Source of the DNA: OLB23 sp965230965
Lineage (GTDB): Bacteria; Patescibacteriota; Microgenomatia; UBA1406; HO2-37-13b
DNA: 64,000 nt
Reading direction: 5' to 3'
Assembly (NCBI GenBank): GCA_965230965.1
Contig: OZ246401.1
Coordinates: 62,001-126,000 of the forward strand
In this document: positions 34,814 to 41,402 of the stretch, piece after piece
Layout: each line of letters opens with the position of its first letter
How positions within the stretch are numbered: position 1 is the first letter of the stretch
The notes under the pieces: generated by a model
Databases searched by the model: none
Told to the model about the DNA's origin: nothing
The model's input: only the letters and a program-made list of their open reading frames with translations
Program-made: the position numbers and the translations under genes

Positions 34814-35002
34814 ATGTATCTAGTGACACCACATCCAAGCAAACAAGGTTGGTTGGCTCAGATTGTCGATGAGGATGGAAATAGTGAGGAAGTCCTCACA
34901 AACCCAGAATCCGGTGATTCCATTTTCCCCACAAGGGACGCGGCTGTATCAGCTGGCCGAAGCCACCCGGAGGGAGGCAAGCCGCATGCTCAGTCGCAAT
35001 GA
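34814..35002 (+). CDS. Small orphan protein, cassette 3 (DUF2188-like)
   Basis: 62 residues. MYLVTPHPSKQGWLAQIVDEDGN followed by a IFPTRDAAVSAGR helix resembles DUF2188-type proteins (a V.P...GW.V strand pair and a F.T...A...A helix). The last 15 residues (HPEGGKPHAQSQ) are polar and not strand-like, so the expected final beta strand is missing; a frameshift near the 3' end is possible. The start has a good GAGGAAG Shine-Dalgarno. Together with 34472 it forms a tandem pair with near-identical control elements. Function unknown. Confidence 0.6.
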   Translation: MYLVTPHPSKQGWLAQIVDEDGNSEEVLTNPESGDSIFPTRDAAVSAGRSHPEGGKPHAQSQ

Positions 35003-35032
35003 CAGTCTCATCGCCGCACCTCGCGGCAAAAA

Positions 35033-35076
35033 GCAGGCGGTGGCCACCTGTGCCAATCCACCGCCTGCTTCCTTTT
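35033..35076 (+). terminator. Terminator of small cassette 3
   Basis: An 11-bp perfect stem GCAGGCGGTGG (35033-35043) / CCACCGCCTGC (35058-35068) with a 14-nt loop, then TTCCTTTT. It shares the GCAGGCG...CGCCTGC core with the cassette 2 terminator. Confidence 0.82.
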
Positions 35077-35096
35077 CCATCAAACTAATCCTCATG

Positions 35097-35102
35097 TATA
35101 AT
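35097..35102 (+). promoter_or_regulatory. -10 box of tRNA-Glu
   Basis: TATAAT, 12 nt before the tRNA 5' end. It also serves the protein gene fused downstream of the tRNA. Confidence 0.6.
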
Positions 35103-35114
35103 ATCTTGTGACAT

Positions 35115-35188
35115 GGCCCCGTCGTCTAGTGGCCTAGGACGTCAGGTTCTCATCCTGAAAATCACGAGTTCGAATCTCGTCGGGGTCA
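35115..35188 (+). tRNA. tRNA-Glu (anticodon CTC)
   Basis: Acceptor GGCCCCG/CGGGGTC (one G-T pair), D arm GTCT/GGAC, anticodon stem TCAGG/CCTGA with loop TTCTCAT giving anticodon CTC, T arm ACGAG-TTCGAAT-CTCGT, discriminator A at 35188. CCA is not encoded (ACATG follows). The next gene's ATG starts at 35190. Confidence 0.95.
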
Positions 35189-35189
35189 C

Positions 35190-35516
35190 ATGAACAAATA
35201 CATTTTCCCAGCAATATTGGGCATCCTTACACTTGGATTCATTCTTAATACATATCTTGCTCTAAAAACCAATAAAAGACTCGAAAGAATTGAGAGACAG
35301 TATGCTATTACCCCATCGATGATTCCTATACAAACTCCTACAAACACTATTCCAATAGACCTGGAAAATGCTCACACGTGGAGTGTAAATTCAATCTGTG
35401 ATGATAAAGCAGGTTATGAGTTGCGCTATCAATTAGAAGATGGGACAAATATTTACCAACTTGATGACGGCACCTTCATGCGAGCGAGGAAAGTTACTTG
35501 CACAAATGCTGAGTAG
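35190..35516 (+). CDS. Small membrane-anchored protein of unknown function
   Basis: 108 residues, not recognised. Residues 4-26 form one hydrophobic helix (FPAILGILTLGFILNTYLAL), followed by a short basic helix and a proline/threonine-rich linker (TPSMIPIQTPTNTIP). A small domain with two cysteines (SICDDKAGY and KVTCTNAE), possibly a disulfide outside the membrane, ends the protein. The ATG lies 1 nt after the last base of tRNA-Glu, with no promoter or Shine-Dalgarno between, so 3' processing of the tRNA should free a leaderless mRNA. It ends 4 nt from the convergent Nudix gene. Confidence 0.68.
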   Translation: MNKYIFPAILGILTLGFILNTYLALKTNKRLERIERQYAITPSMIPIQTPTNTIPIDLENAHTWSVNSICDDKAGYELRYQLEDGTNIYQLDDGTFMRARKVTCTNAE

Positions 35517-35520
35517 AGAA

Positions 35521-36009
35521 TTATTGAGGATCTTCTAAAGAAAACTCCGTCATTTTATTTCCATCTTCATACACCGCTTTATAGGAAATAACTTTCCCAT
35601 CATCAATAAATAGTTGTGGAAGGATCTCGTGAATTTCAGCTAGAAGATTATCAAGTTTTCCTATTTCCTCGGGAGTAAGCCAAACTAACTCACCATCTTC
35701 GGGATTTTCGGGTAGCTCTCCGCTATCATAATCTGCCATAACAAAGTGAAAAAAGACTTCTGTGTCTAAATCTTTAAGGTAGCCATTGCCAGCAGCCTTT
35801 ATTCTCAAATTCTTGATGGTCAAACCGGTTTCCTCTAATACTTCCCTTCTCGTTGCTTCAAAGAGACCCTCATTATGTTCTCTTTTTCCCCCGGGAGCCA
35901 TCCACACGTCAGGCATTATTTTCTTCGGAGGATTTCTATGAAGCATTAAATACTTGCCATCTTTTTGTATAAAGCACTCGAGCGTTACGACAATATTTCT
36001 ATCACTCAT
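35521..36009 (-). CDS. Nudix hydrolase (MutT/8-oxo-dGTPase-like)
   Basis: 162 residues. Nudix box near 39-61: GGKREHNEGLFEATRREVLEETGL, with all catalytic E residues present. The lead-in VTLECFIQKDGKYLMLHRN resembles MutT/YtkD-type nucleotide sanitation enzymes; the substrate is not certain. -10 TATAGT (36021-36016) lies exactly 6 nt before the ATG at 36009, so the mRNA is predicted leaderless. It is divergent from the TPR gene. Confidence 0.9.
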   Translation of the reverse strand: MSDRNIVVTLECFIQKDGKYLMLHRNPPKKIMPDVWMAPGGKREHNEGLFEATRREVLEETGLTIKNLRIKAAGNGYLKDLDTEVFFHFVMADYDSGELPENPEDGELVWLTPEEIGKLDNLLAEIHEILPQLFIDDGKVISYKAVYEDGNKMTEFSLEDPQ

Positions 36010-36043
36010 AAGACCACTATATCATAAATGATATAATCCCTAT
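36010..36043. promoter_or_regulatory. Compact divergent leaderless promoter pair
   Basis: Only 34 nt separate two divergent ATGs. On the minus strand TATAGT at 36021-36016 is followed by 6 nt and ATG. On the plus strand TGA-TATAAT (TATAAT at 36032-36037) is followed by 6 nt and ATG at 36044. This is the clearest example in the window of the -10/N6/ATG layout. Confidence 0.75.
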
Positions 36044-36883
36044 ATGCCAGACGCTGAACAACCGACATCTCCACCTATAGAAGCTGTTGCGGAGCTTCCA
36101 AAAGCTCCAGAATTTTCCTCTAGCGCAGAGACAAATCATCACAACGGCGAACTAGCCCGCGAAGAAGGCCGCTTTAACGATGCGTTTGCAAATTATTATG
36201 TTGCGATGGGCCAATATGAAAGTGTTGGGCAGCAACTCCCTATCGCCGAAGCTCATCTTGGCATCGGACTGACACATCAACGCATGGCTACAAATGCCCT
36301 AGCTGAAGGAGATAAGGTTAAGAGTGCACAAATGTTTAGTTTAGCAAAAAGTAATATCGATTTAGGCCTAACTATTGCGACAAAGCATGATGATCAAAAA
36401 TCAGCAACCTTGCCACGCGCTATGTTTAGAGCGGCTGATGCAATGGTAAGAATTAACCCTAAAACTGAAGTGGCATTCAAAATGTACGAAAATGCGATCG
36501 CTGAACGCAATAAACGCTTTCCCACAGATGTTGCAGAAACAGGACAATATAGATATCAGTATGGTGATGCTTTATGTGGAGCGGATAAATTTGATGAAGG
36601 TATTATGCAAATGAAACAAGGCCAAGACGCAATAGATAAATATCCTCCAGCAGATGTGTATACAGGGCTGGTATGGAATTCTGGCGCATGCATGCGTTTG
36701 GCTGTAAGACTTGCACAACAAGAGATGAAAAAACCACAAGCAGAACGCTCCGAAGAGTGGAAGACATACTTAGAAAAGGCGCGTACAATGGTCACACAAA
36801 TTGGTCAACAGTTTCCAGATAAAAAACTTCGTGACATTGATTTAAAAGCTGCAGAGGATCAAATAGCGGCTTTTTTAGCTTAA
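36044..36883 (+). CDS. TPR-like helical repeat protein
   Basis: 279 residues, no signal peptide and no TM. After an acidic proline-rich N-terminus of about 35 residues, the rest is predicted helical, with TPR-like A..E.GRFNDAF.NYY.A...Y and AEAHLGIGLTHQRMA repeats. It is probably a scaffold for protein-protein contacts; partner unknown. The start is fixed by the -10 box 6 nt upstream. The 3' end overlaps dedA by 9 nt. Confidence 0.75.
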   Translation: MPDAEQPTSPPIEAVAELPKAPEFSSSAETNHHNGELAREEGRFNDAFANYYVAMGQYESVGQQLPIAEAHLGIGLTHQRMATNALAEGDKVKSAQMFSLAKSNIDLGLTIATKHDDQKSATLPRAMFRAADAMVRINPKTEVAFKMYENAIAERNKRFPTDVAETGQYRYQYGDALCGADKFDEGIMQMKQGQDAIDKYPPADVYTGLVWNSGACMRLAVRLAQQEMKKPQAERSEEWKTYLEKARTMVTQIGQQFPDKKLRDIDLKAAEDQIAAFLA

Positions 36884-37576
36884 ACGCTCTTCTTTGAAGG
36901 TTTCTTTAATTTCTTTGTAGTTTATTGAGGAGTCTTTCTTCTTAGTTTTCTGATCAAAGAATTTATGCTTTATAAATTCTATAGCGACAGGAAGAAGCGA
37001 TAAAGCAACCAAACCATAAATTGCGGTCTCAAAATTATTCTTGACAATAGGGAGACCTCCTAAGAAATAACCAGCAAAAGTAAGGCCAGTAACCCAAATA
37101 AATCCTCCAAATACGTTGTACGATAAAAATGTATCATAATGCATCTTGCCGACTCCTGCGACAAACGGTGCAAAGGTGCGGATAATAGGTATGAAACGAG
37201 CAAGAATAATGGTTTTAGCACCATGTTTTTCGTAGAATTCTCGAGTCTTCTCGAGATGGGCTTTATTAAATAGTCGTGAATTTTCTCTTTCAAATACTGC
37301 GCTACCAAGTTTATTACCCAGCCAATAATTAACAGTATCACCGAGAATTGCTGCAATGAGAAGTGAAAAATATACAAACCAAATATTCAGATAGCCACTC
37401 CCTGCTAAAGTACCCACTACAAATAAGAGCGAGTCACCAGGAAGAAAGGGAATAATAACTAAACCAGTTTCGGCAAAAATAATGACAAAAAGAATAACGT
37501 ATGACCATAGGCCAAACTGATCAATAATGCGTATCAGGTATTCGTCGATATGAAGAAAAAAATTAAGAAACTCCAT
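36875..37576 (-). CDS. DedA/VTT-family membrane protein
   Basis: 233 residues with about five TM segments. It has the DedA signature FAETGLVIIPFLPGDSLLFVVG near 40, then GDTVNYWLGNKLG, the FYEKHGAKTIILARFIPIIRTFAPFVAGVG core, and GGFIWVTGLTFAGYFLGG. DedA proteins are membrane transporters, some of which recycle undecaprenyl phosphate; that role would suit the glycan and peptidoglycan genes here but is inferred. ATG at 37576, five codons inside the longest frame, is preferred because TATAAT (37588-37583) lies exactly 6 nt upstream. The 3' end overlaps the TPR gene by 9 nt. Confidence 0.9.
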   Translation of the reverse strand: MEFLNFFLHIDEYLIRIIDQFGLWSYVILFVIIFAETGLVIIPFLPGDSLLFVVGTLAGSGYLNIWFVYFSLLIAAILGDTVNYWLGNKLGSAVFERENSRLFNKAHLEKTREFYEKHGAKTIILARFIPIIRTFAPFVAGVGKMHYDTFLSYNVFGGFIWVTGLTFAGYFLGGLPIVKNNFETAIYGLVALSLLPVAIEFIKHKFFDQKTKKKDSSINYKEIKETFKEERLS

Positions 37577-37604
37577 CGAACTATTATACAAGAATTGTTA
37601 AGTC

Positions 37605-38111
37605 TTATGGCTTTATTGCTTTCATCTCACCTGTTGGACGATAAAGCCACACATAATCAATTGGTGCAGCAGCTAGAAATGGATCAAGAACGAGAAGATT
37701 TGCAAAATGCTGCGCATTTTCGGCCTTTTTAAATGGACCCATATAGAATGCGCGACACAATAAATCTTCTGCCTCTTGCTCTTCTGGCATAATTGCCATA
37801 ATACTTTCTGACGGATCTCCCTCCTCAGCGAGCTCCACTAAATGTTCCTGCAGGTCAGGCTGTGCTTCTTCAACAATTGTATCGTCAGTATGCGGTATCA
37901 ATATTGATGCTTGCTCTGGAAGTACTTTTGTTTCTAAAAATTTAAGCTCTTTAACTATAAACGATTCTATCTGGTCTTGCTCTTCAGCAAATAACTGACG
38001 CAGCATAGTAACGCCTTCTGGAAGTTTTTCAAAAACTAAATATGATGGTGTTATCTGCCTGCCATCTTTATAAAGTATGGAGGTGTAGTAAAGGGTTTCT
38101 GGAATTTCCAT
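37605..38111 (-). CDS. Conserved hypothetical protein, cytoplasmic
   Basis: 168 residues, not recognised. No signal, no TM. The protein is acidic in the middle (VEEAQPDLQEHLVELAEEGDPSE). The C-terminal part (CRAFYMGPFKKAENAQHFANLL) resembles a SPOR/AMIN-like small alpha-beta repeat only loosely, so no function is assigned. TATAAT lies 5 nt before the ATG. It is divergent from the coiled-coil gene at 38171, sharing a 59-nt promoter region. Confidence 0.65.
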   Translation of the reverse strand: MEIPETLYYTSILYKDGRQITPSYLVFEKLPEGVTMLRQLFAEEQDQIESFIVKELKFLETKVLPEQASILIPHTDDTIVEEAQPDLQEHLVELAEEGDPSESIMAIMPEEQEAEDLLCRAFYMGPFKKAENAQHFANLLVLDPFLAAAPIDYVWLYRPTGEMKAIKP

Positions 38112-38170
38112 ACCATATTATACGTTGCATCTTGCAAAATGCGAGGGAGATTGTGTATAGTGTAGGTCTT
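38112..38170. promoter_or_regulatory. Divergent promoters of two unknown genes
   Basis: On the minus strand TATAAT (38122-38117) is 5 nt from ATG 38111. On the plus strand TTGCAA (38132-38137), an 18-nt spacer and TATAGT (38156-38161) precede ATG 38171 by 9 nt. Confidence 0.6.
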
Positions 38171-38656
38171 ATGGATGACACAAGCACACCACAAACAGAT
38201 CAGATCGAAGAAGCAGAAATAGTTGAAGAGGTACAATCAGAGCAAGTCGATGGAGTTGAGGGCGATGCACTTCAAATGATTGATCTTGAGAAAACAATCA
38301 AGAATTTTTACTCAGGGATGAAAATGAAGCGCGAGGAGTTAAAAAAATTGCGCGATATGATTAATGATACCCTCGAGACAGATAAGACTTACGCCATTCA
38401 ACAAGAAAAAATTAATGAAGCAAAAAGAGAACAACAAGGGACCAAGGATCAGTTAATGAGCCTGTCGAGTGTAGTAGAAGCAAAAGTTGAAATGAAAAAT
38501 CTTGGCGAAGAAATTAAAGAACTCGATGGATATTTATCAAAGAATTTGTTGCAATACTGGGAATTGACAAAAAAAGACAGCATCACCATGAATGATGGTG
38601 AAACCTATCAAATCAAGCAATCTGCAAAGCTTGTAAAACAGGGAGTCAAACCTTAA
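38171..38656 (+). CDS. Coiled-coil protein of unknown function
   Basis: 161 residues. After a 40-residue acidic N-terminus, residues about 45-140 are a long charged helix (MKMKREELKKLRDMIND, then KINEAKREQQGTKDQLM), most likely a coiled coil, ending with a short basic tail. No catalytic motif. ATG at 38171 is chosen because the promoter (TATAGT at 38156-38161) overlaps the longer open frame from 38042. It is convergent with the beta-CASP gene, overlapping by 11 nt. Confidence 0.65.
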   Translation: MDDTSTPQTDQIEEAEIVEEVQSEQVDGVEGDALQMIDLEKTIKNFYSGMKMKREELKKLRDMINDTLETDKTYAIQQEKINEAKREQQGTKDQLMSLSSVVEAKVEMKNLGEEIKELDGYLSKNLLQYWELTKKDSITMNDGETYQIKQSAKLVKQGVKP

Positions 38657-40004
38657 GTTCAAGCGTCTCGTACATTTGTGGCATCTTAATGTAGTGAATT
38701 CCTTTTTGAATAATTTTCTGCTTCAGCATTTCTCTAGGTTCGTCATCTCCATGAACCAATATAACTTGACGAACATCTTTAATATGCCCGAGCCATTCTA
38801 GAAGTTTCGGCTCATCTGCATGCGCACTCATGGAAGTGACAACACGAATGTGCGCATATACAGGGACTGTTTGCTTGAATATTTGCACCTCGGTTGCTCC
38901 ATCTACCAAAGCTCGCCCGAGCGTTCCTTCGCCTTGATAGCCCACAATTAAAATACGTGTGGTTGCTGTTTTTAAATAATGGAACGCGTGCTGCACTATG
39001 CGACCACCAGTCATCATACCGCTACCAGCAATAACAATTTTTGCTCCCGGCGTATTATGAATTTTCATGCTCTCATTGCTATTCTCAATAAGCTTTAAGC
39101 CAGGGAAATCAAAAGGATCATCATGCGCACTATGCTCGGTAAGTTCCTTATTGAAATATGCTCTATAGCGCTTATAAATTTCAGTTGCCTTAATCGCCAT
39201 GGGACTATCCAAAAAAATTGGCGTCTCGGCTTTTATCTTGCCAGAAGATTTAAGATGGTCTAGACGATGTAACAATTCCTGTGTGCGCTCAATTGAAAAT
39301 GCCGGGATAAGCAAAACCGCATCTTGTTTTTCGACAGCGTTTATTTCTTCTTGAAGTACTTTTGAAGCATTTTCATATGTATGTGTTCTTCCGCCATATG
39401 TTGATTCAAGTAGTACAACATCAGCATTTGAAAAAAACTCAGTTGGCTGCACAAGATCCTGCGGAAAATTGCCTATGTCCCCACTAAATATGATTGTTCC
39501 TACACCATCTTGGTTATAGTTATCCTTTAGCTGGATCGATGCTGAACCCATGATATGCCCTGCATCTTTATATAGAACGCTATATGGCCCAAGTTGAAAC
39601 TCCTTATGATATTCAACAATTTCAACAAGCGACAACACCCGCTCTATATCATGCTCATTAAAAAGCGGCTCTTTCGTCTCATCATGCTCTGCAATATGAG
39701 CAGCATCTATAAGTGTTAGCTCGAGTAAATCGGCTGTTGCCGCCGTCATATATATTTTCTTGTGAAAACCTTTCTGTACAAGCAATGGCAATCTACCACA
39801 ATGATCAAGGTGTGCATGGGTCAGCAACACACCGATAAATTCCGATGGATCAAAACGAATTGGCTCATAATTAAGATCTGCTATGTTTTTTGGGCCTTGA
39901 AACATACCCATGTCCACCATAAGTGGATCTTTATCATAACGCGTCAACACATACGCAGAGCCTGTGACGGTTCCAGCTGCTCCATAAAACGAGATTTTCT
40001 TCAT
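38646..40004 (-). CDS. Metallo-beta-lactamase/beta-CASP ribonuclease-like protein (Ysh1/CPSF73 type)
   Basis: 452 residues. The MBL metal motif LTHAHLDHCGRLP is near 60, further metal ligands in DAGHIMGSAS and FSGDIG, then the beta-CASP insertion with LLESTYGGRTH, and C-terminal VIAGSGMMTGGRIVQH and STSMSAHAD motifs. It probably processes or degrades RNA. A KH domain, as in archaeal CPSF homologues, is absent. The gene follows radC on the minus strand, 9 nt apart. Confidence 0.9.
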   Translation of the reverse strand: MKKISFYGAAGTVTGSAYVLTRYDKDPLMVDMGMFQGPKNIADLNYEPIRFDPSEFIGVLLTHAHLDHCGRLPLLVQKGFHKKIYMTAATADLLELTLIDAAHIAEHDETKEPLFNEHDIERVLSLVEIVEYHKEFQLGPYSVLYKDAGHIMGSASIQLKDNYNQDGVGTIIFSGDIGNFPQDLVQPTEFFSNADVVLLESTYGGRTHTYENASKVLQEEINAVEKQDAVLLIPAFSIERTQELLHRLDHLKSSGKIKAETPIFLDSPMAIKATEIYKRYRAYFNKELTEHSAHDDPFDFPGLKLIENSNESMKIHNTPGAKIVIAGSGMMTGGRIVQHAFHYLKTATTRILIVGYQGEGTLGRALVDGATEVQIFKQTVPVYAHIRVVTSMSAHADEPKLLEWLGHIKDVRQVILVHGDDEPREMLKQKIIQKGIHYIKMPQMYETLELKV

Positions 40005-40013
40005 ACTTTCATT

Positions 40014-40673
40014 CTACATCATTTCAAGCTTCTTAAGACTTACCCATCCATTCGTAGCGACAATAAGATGATCCAAAAGCTGAATGCCAATTATTTCACC
40101 AGCTTCAACAACGCGTGCTGTTAGTAGTAAATCTGCTTCTGATGGTTGTGGATCTCCAGATGGATGATTGTGAGCAACAATAATATATGAAGCTCCCATT
40201 TCGATTGCTGGTCTAAAAATCTCTCTAGGATGGGCAAGACTTGTGTCAATAGTCCCGATTGAAATCGTGCTTTTCTTCAAAAGATTAAACCGGGCATTGA
40301 CATATAAGCACATAAAGTGCTCCTGCTTTTTAGCTGCCAAATGATGCACATGCAATAAAATTTGTTCAGGCTGTGTAAGCAAAATACTCTGCGCATCTTG
40401 TACCCTATGTGCAAGTTCCATTGCTGCAATGAGTGAAGCTGCATATGCGTTGCCAATACCACCTGTTTTCTGAAGATCTTGTACGTTCATCTGTGATATA
40501 TCTTTGAGACTTACCTTTCTCAATAAACTTGCTGCAATATTCAGGACATCGACTTTTGATGTGCCTGAGCGGAGAATAATTGCTACCAACTCCTTATCGG
40601 TTAAGTTTTTTACACCAAGTTCTGACAATTTTTCTCGTGGCCTATTATGTAATGGAATATGTTTTATACTCAT
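40014..40673 (-). CDS. radC: RadC-like JAB-domain protein
   Basis: About 219 residues from ATG 40673; the longer frame to 40844 is unlike the family. The N-terminal helix-hairpin-helix part has RPREKLSELGVKNLTDKELVAIILRSGT and a GGIGNA hairpin. The C-terminal JAB/MPN metalloprotease-like domain has EHFMCLYVNARF, and the metal motif VAHNHPSGDPQPSEAD near 164-180. Despite the name, its role in repair is unproven; the family's biochemical function remains unclear. Confidence 0.9.
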   Translation of the reverse strand: MSIKHIPLHNRPREKLSELGVKNLTDKELVAIILRSGTSKVDVLNIAASLLRKVSLKDISQMNVQDLQKTGGIGNAYAASLIAAMELAHRVQDAQSILLTQPEQILLHVHHLAAKKQEHFMCLYVNARFNLLKKSTISIGTIDTSLAHPREIFRPAIEMGASYIIVAHNHPSGDPQPSEADLLLTARVVEAGEIIGIQLLDHLIVATNGWVSLKKLEMM

Positions 40674-40746
40674 TTCTCGTTGATTATCGCACTTGCATTG
40701 CGTAATATATGGATTGTACGTTGTTATTATTAAAAAACTTTTAACT

Positions 40747-41388
40747 ATGAACGCTCTCATGGAAAACAAATTAGTCGCAGGCACAATTATTGCCGTAGTT
40801 CTTCTTGTTGGACTATGGGGCGTTTGGAAAGGCTTGAATGGCACTGCACCTGCAAAAGTATCTAATACCGTTGTTGATTTAAAAATCGATGAGACAGATT
40901 GGCAAAAGGGTTCAGCTAGCCCCTCAGCTACCCTTGTTGAATATAGTGATTTTCAATGTCCAGCTTGCAAGGCATATCAACCTTTAGTTAAAACATTGAT
41001 TGAAAAGCATAAAGACAAAGTAAAGCTTGTCTACAGACATTATCCACTAGCCCAACACAAACATGCACAGATTGCGGCTTACTATGCAGAGGCAGCTGGA
41101 ATGCAGGGAAAATTCTTTGAAATGCACGATAAGCTTTTTGCTGGCCAAACCGACTGGGAAAAACTGAACAATCCTGAGCAAACATTTCAGAATTATGGAA
41201 AGGATCTAAAACTTGACGTTGTAAAGCTTAAAAAAGATGCTGCCAGCAGCGCTGCTAAGGATAGCGTATCTAAAGATCTTGCAAGTGGTACGGCTGCAGG
41301 TGTAGAAGGCACACCTACGTTTTTTATAAACGGGAAAAGAATCTCATCGCCTCAATCAATTGAGGAGTTTGAAAAGCTTCTTGAGTAA
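40747..41388 (+). CDS. DsbA-like thioredoxin-fold oxidoreductase, membrane-anchored
   Basis: 213 residues: one N-terminal TM anchor (about 14-34), a linker, then a thioredoxin/DsbA domain with CPAC near 71-74 and the cis-proline TPTFF near 190. It likely forms or shuffles disulfides outside the membrane. ATG at 40747 is used, and an in-frame ATG at 40759 is an alternative. It may be co-regulated with the second DsbA protein at 42445. No DsbB or VKOR partner is visible in the window. Confidence 0.88.
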   Translation: MNALMENKLVAGTIIAVVLLVGLWGVWKGLNGTAPAKVSNTVVDLKIDETDWQKGSASPSATLVEYSDFQCPACKAYQPLVKTLIEKHKDKVKLVYRHYPLAQHKHAQIAAYYAEAAGMQGKFFEMHDKLFAGQTDWEKLNNPEQTFQNYGKDLKLDVVKLKKDAASSAAKDSVSKDLASGTAAGVEGTPTFFINGKRISSPQSIEEFEKLLE

Positions 41389-41390
41389 AG

Positions 41391-41402
41391 TACAATTACT
41401 TG
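41391..41402 (+). promoter_or_regulatory. -10 box upstream of the 41403 membrane gene
   Basis: TACAAT at 41391-41396 followed by 6 nt and ATG at 41403, with TTGAAA 16 nt upstream. It supports a leaderless internal promoter between the DsbA gene and the membrane protein. Confidence 0.5.

Noticed and set aside
34863..35111. Alternative +2 frame of 82 residues over cassette 3
   Set aside because: It runs through the terminator and into the tRNA promoter; the frame starting at 34814 has a good Shine-Dalgarno and matches the layout of its sister. A frameshift between the two cannot be excluded.
40693..40746. Longer start for the DsbA gene and, on the other strand, a longer radC (to 40844)
   Set aside because: Both extensions read through the shared intergenic promoter region and have no family counterpart.
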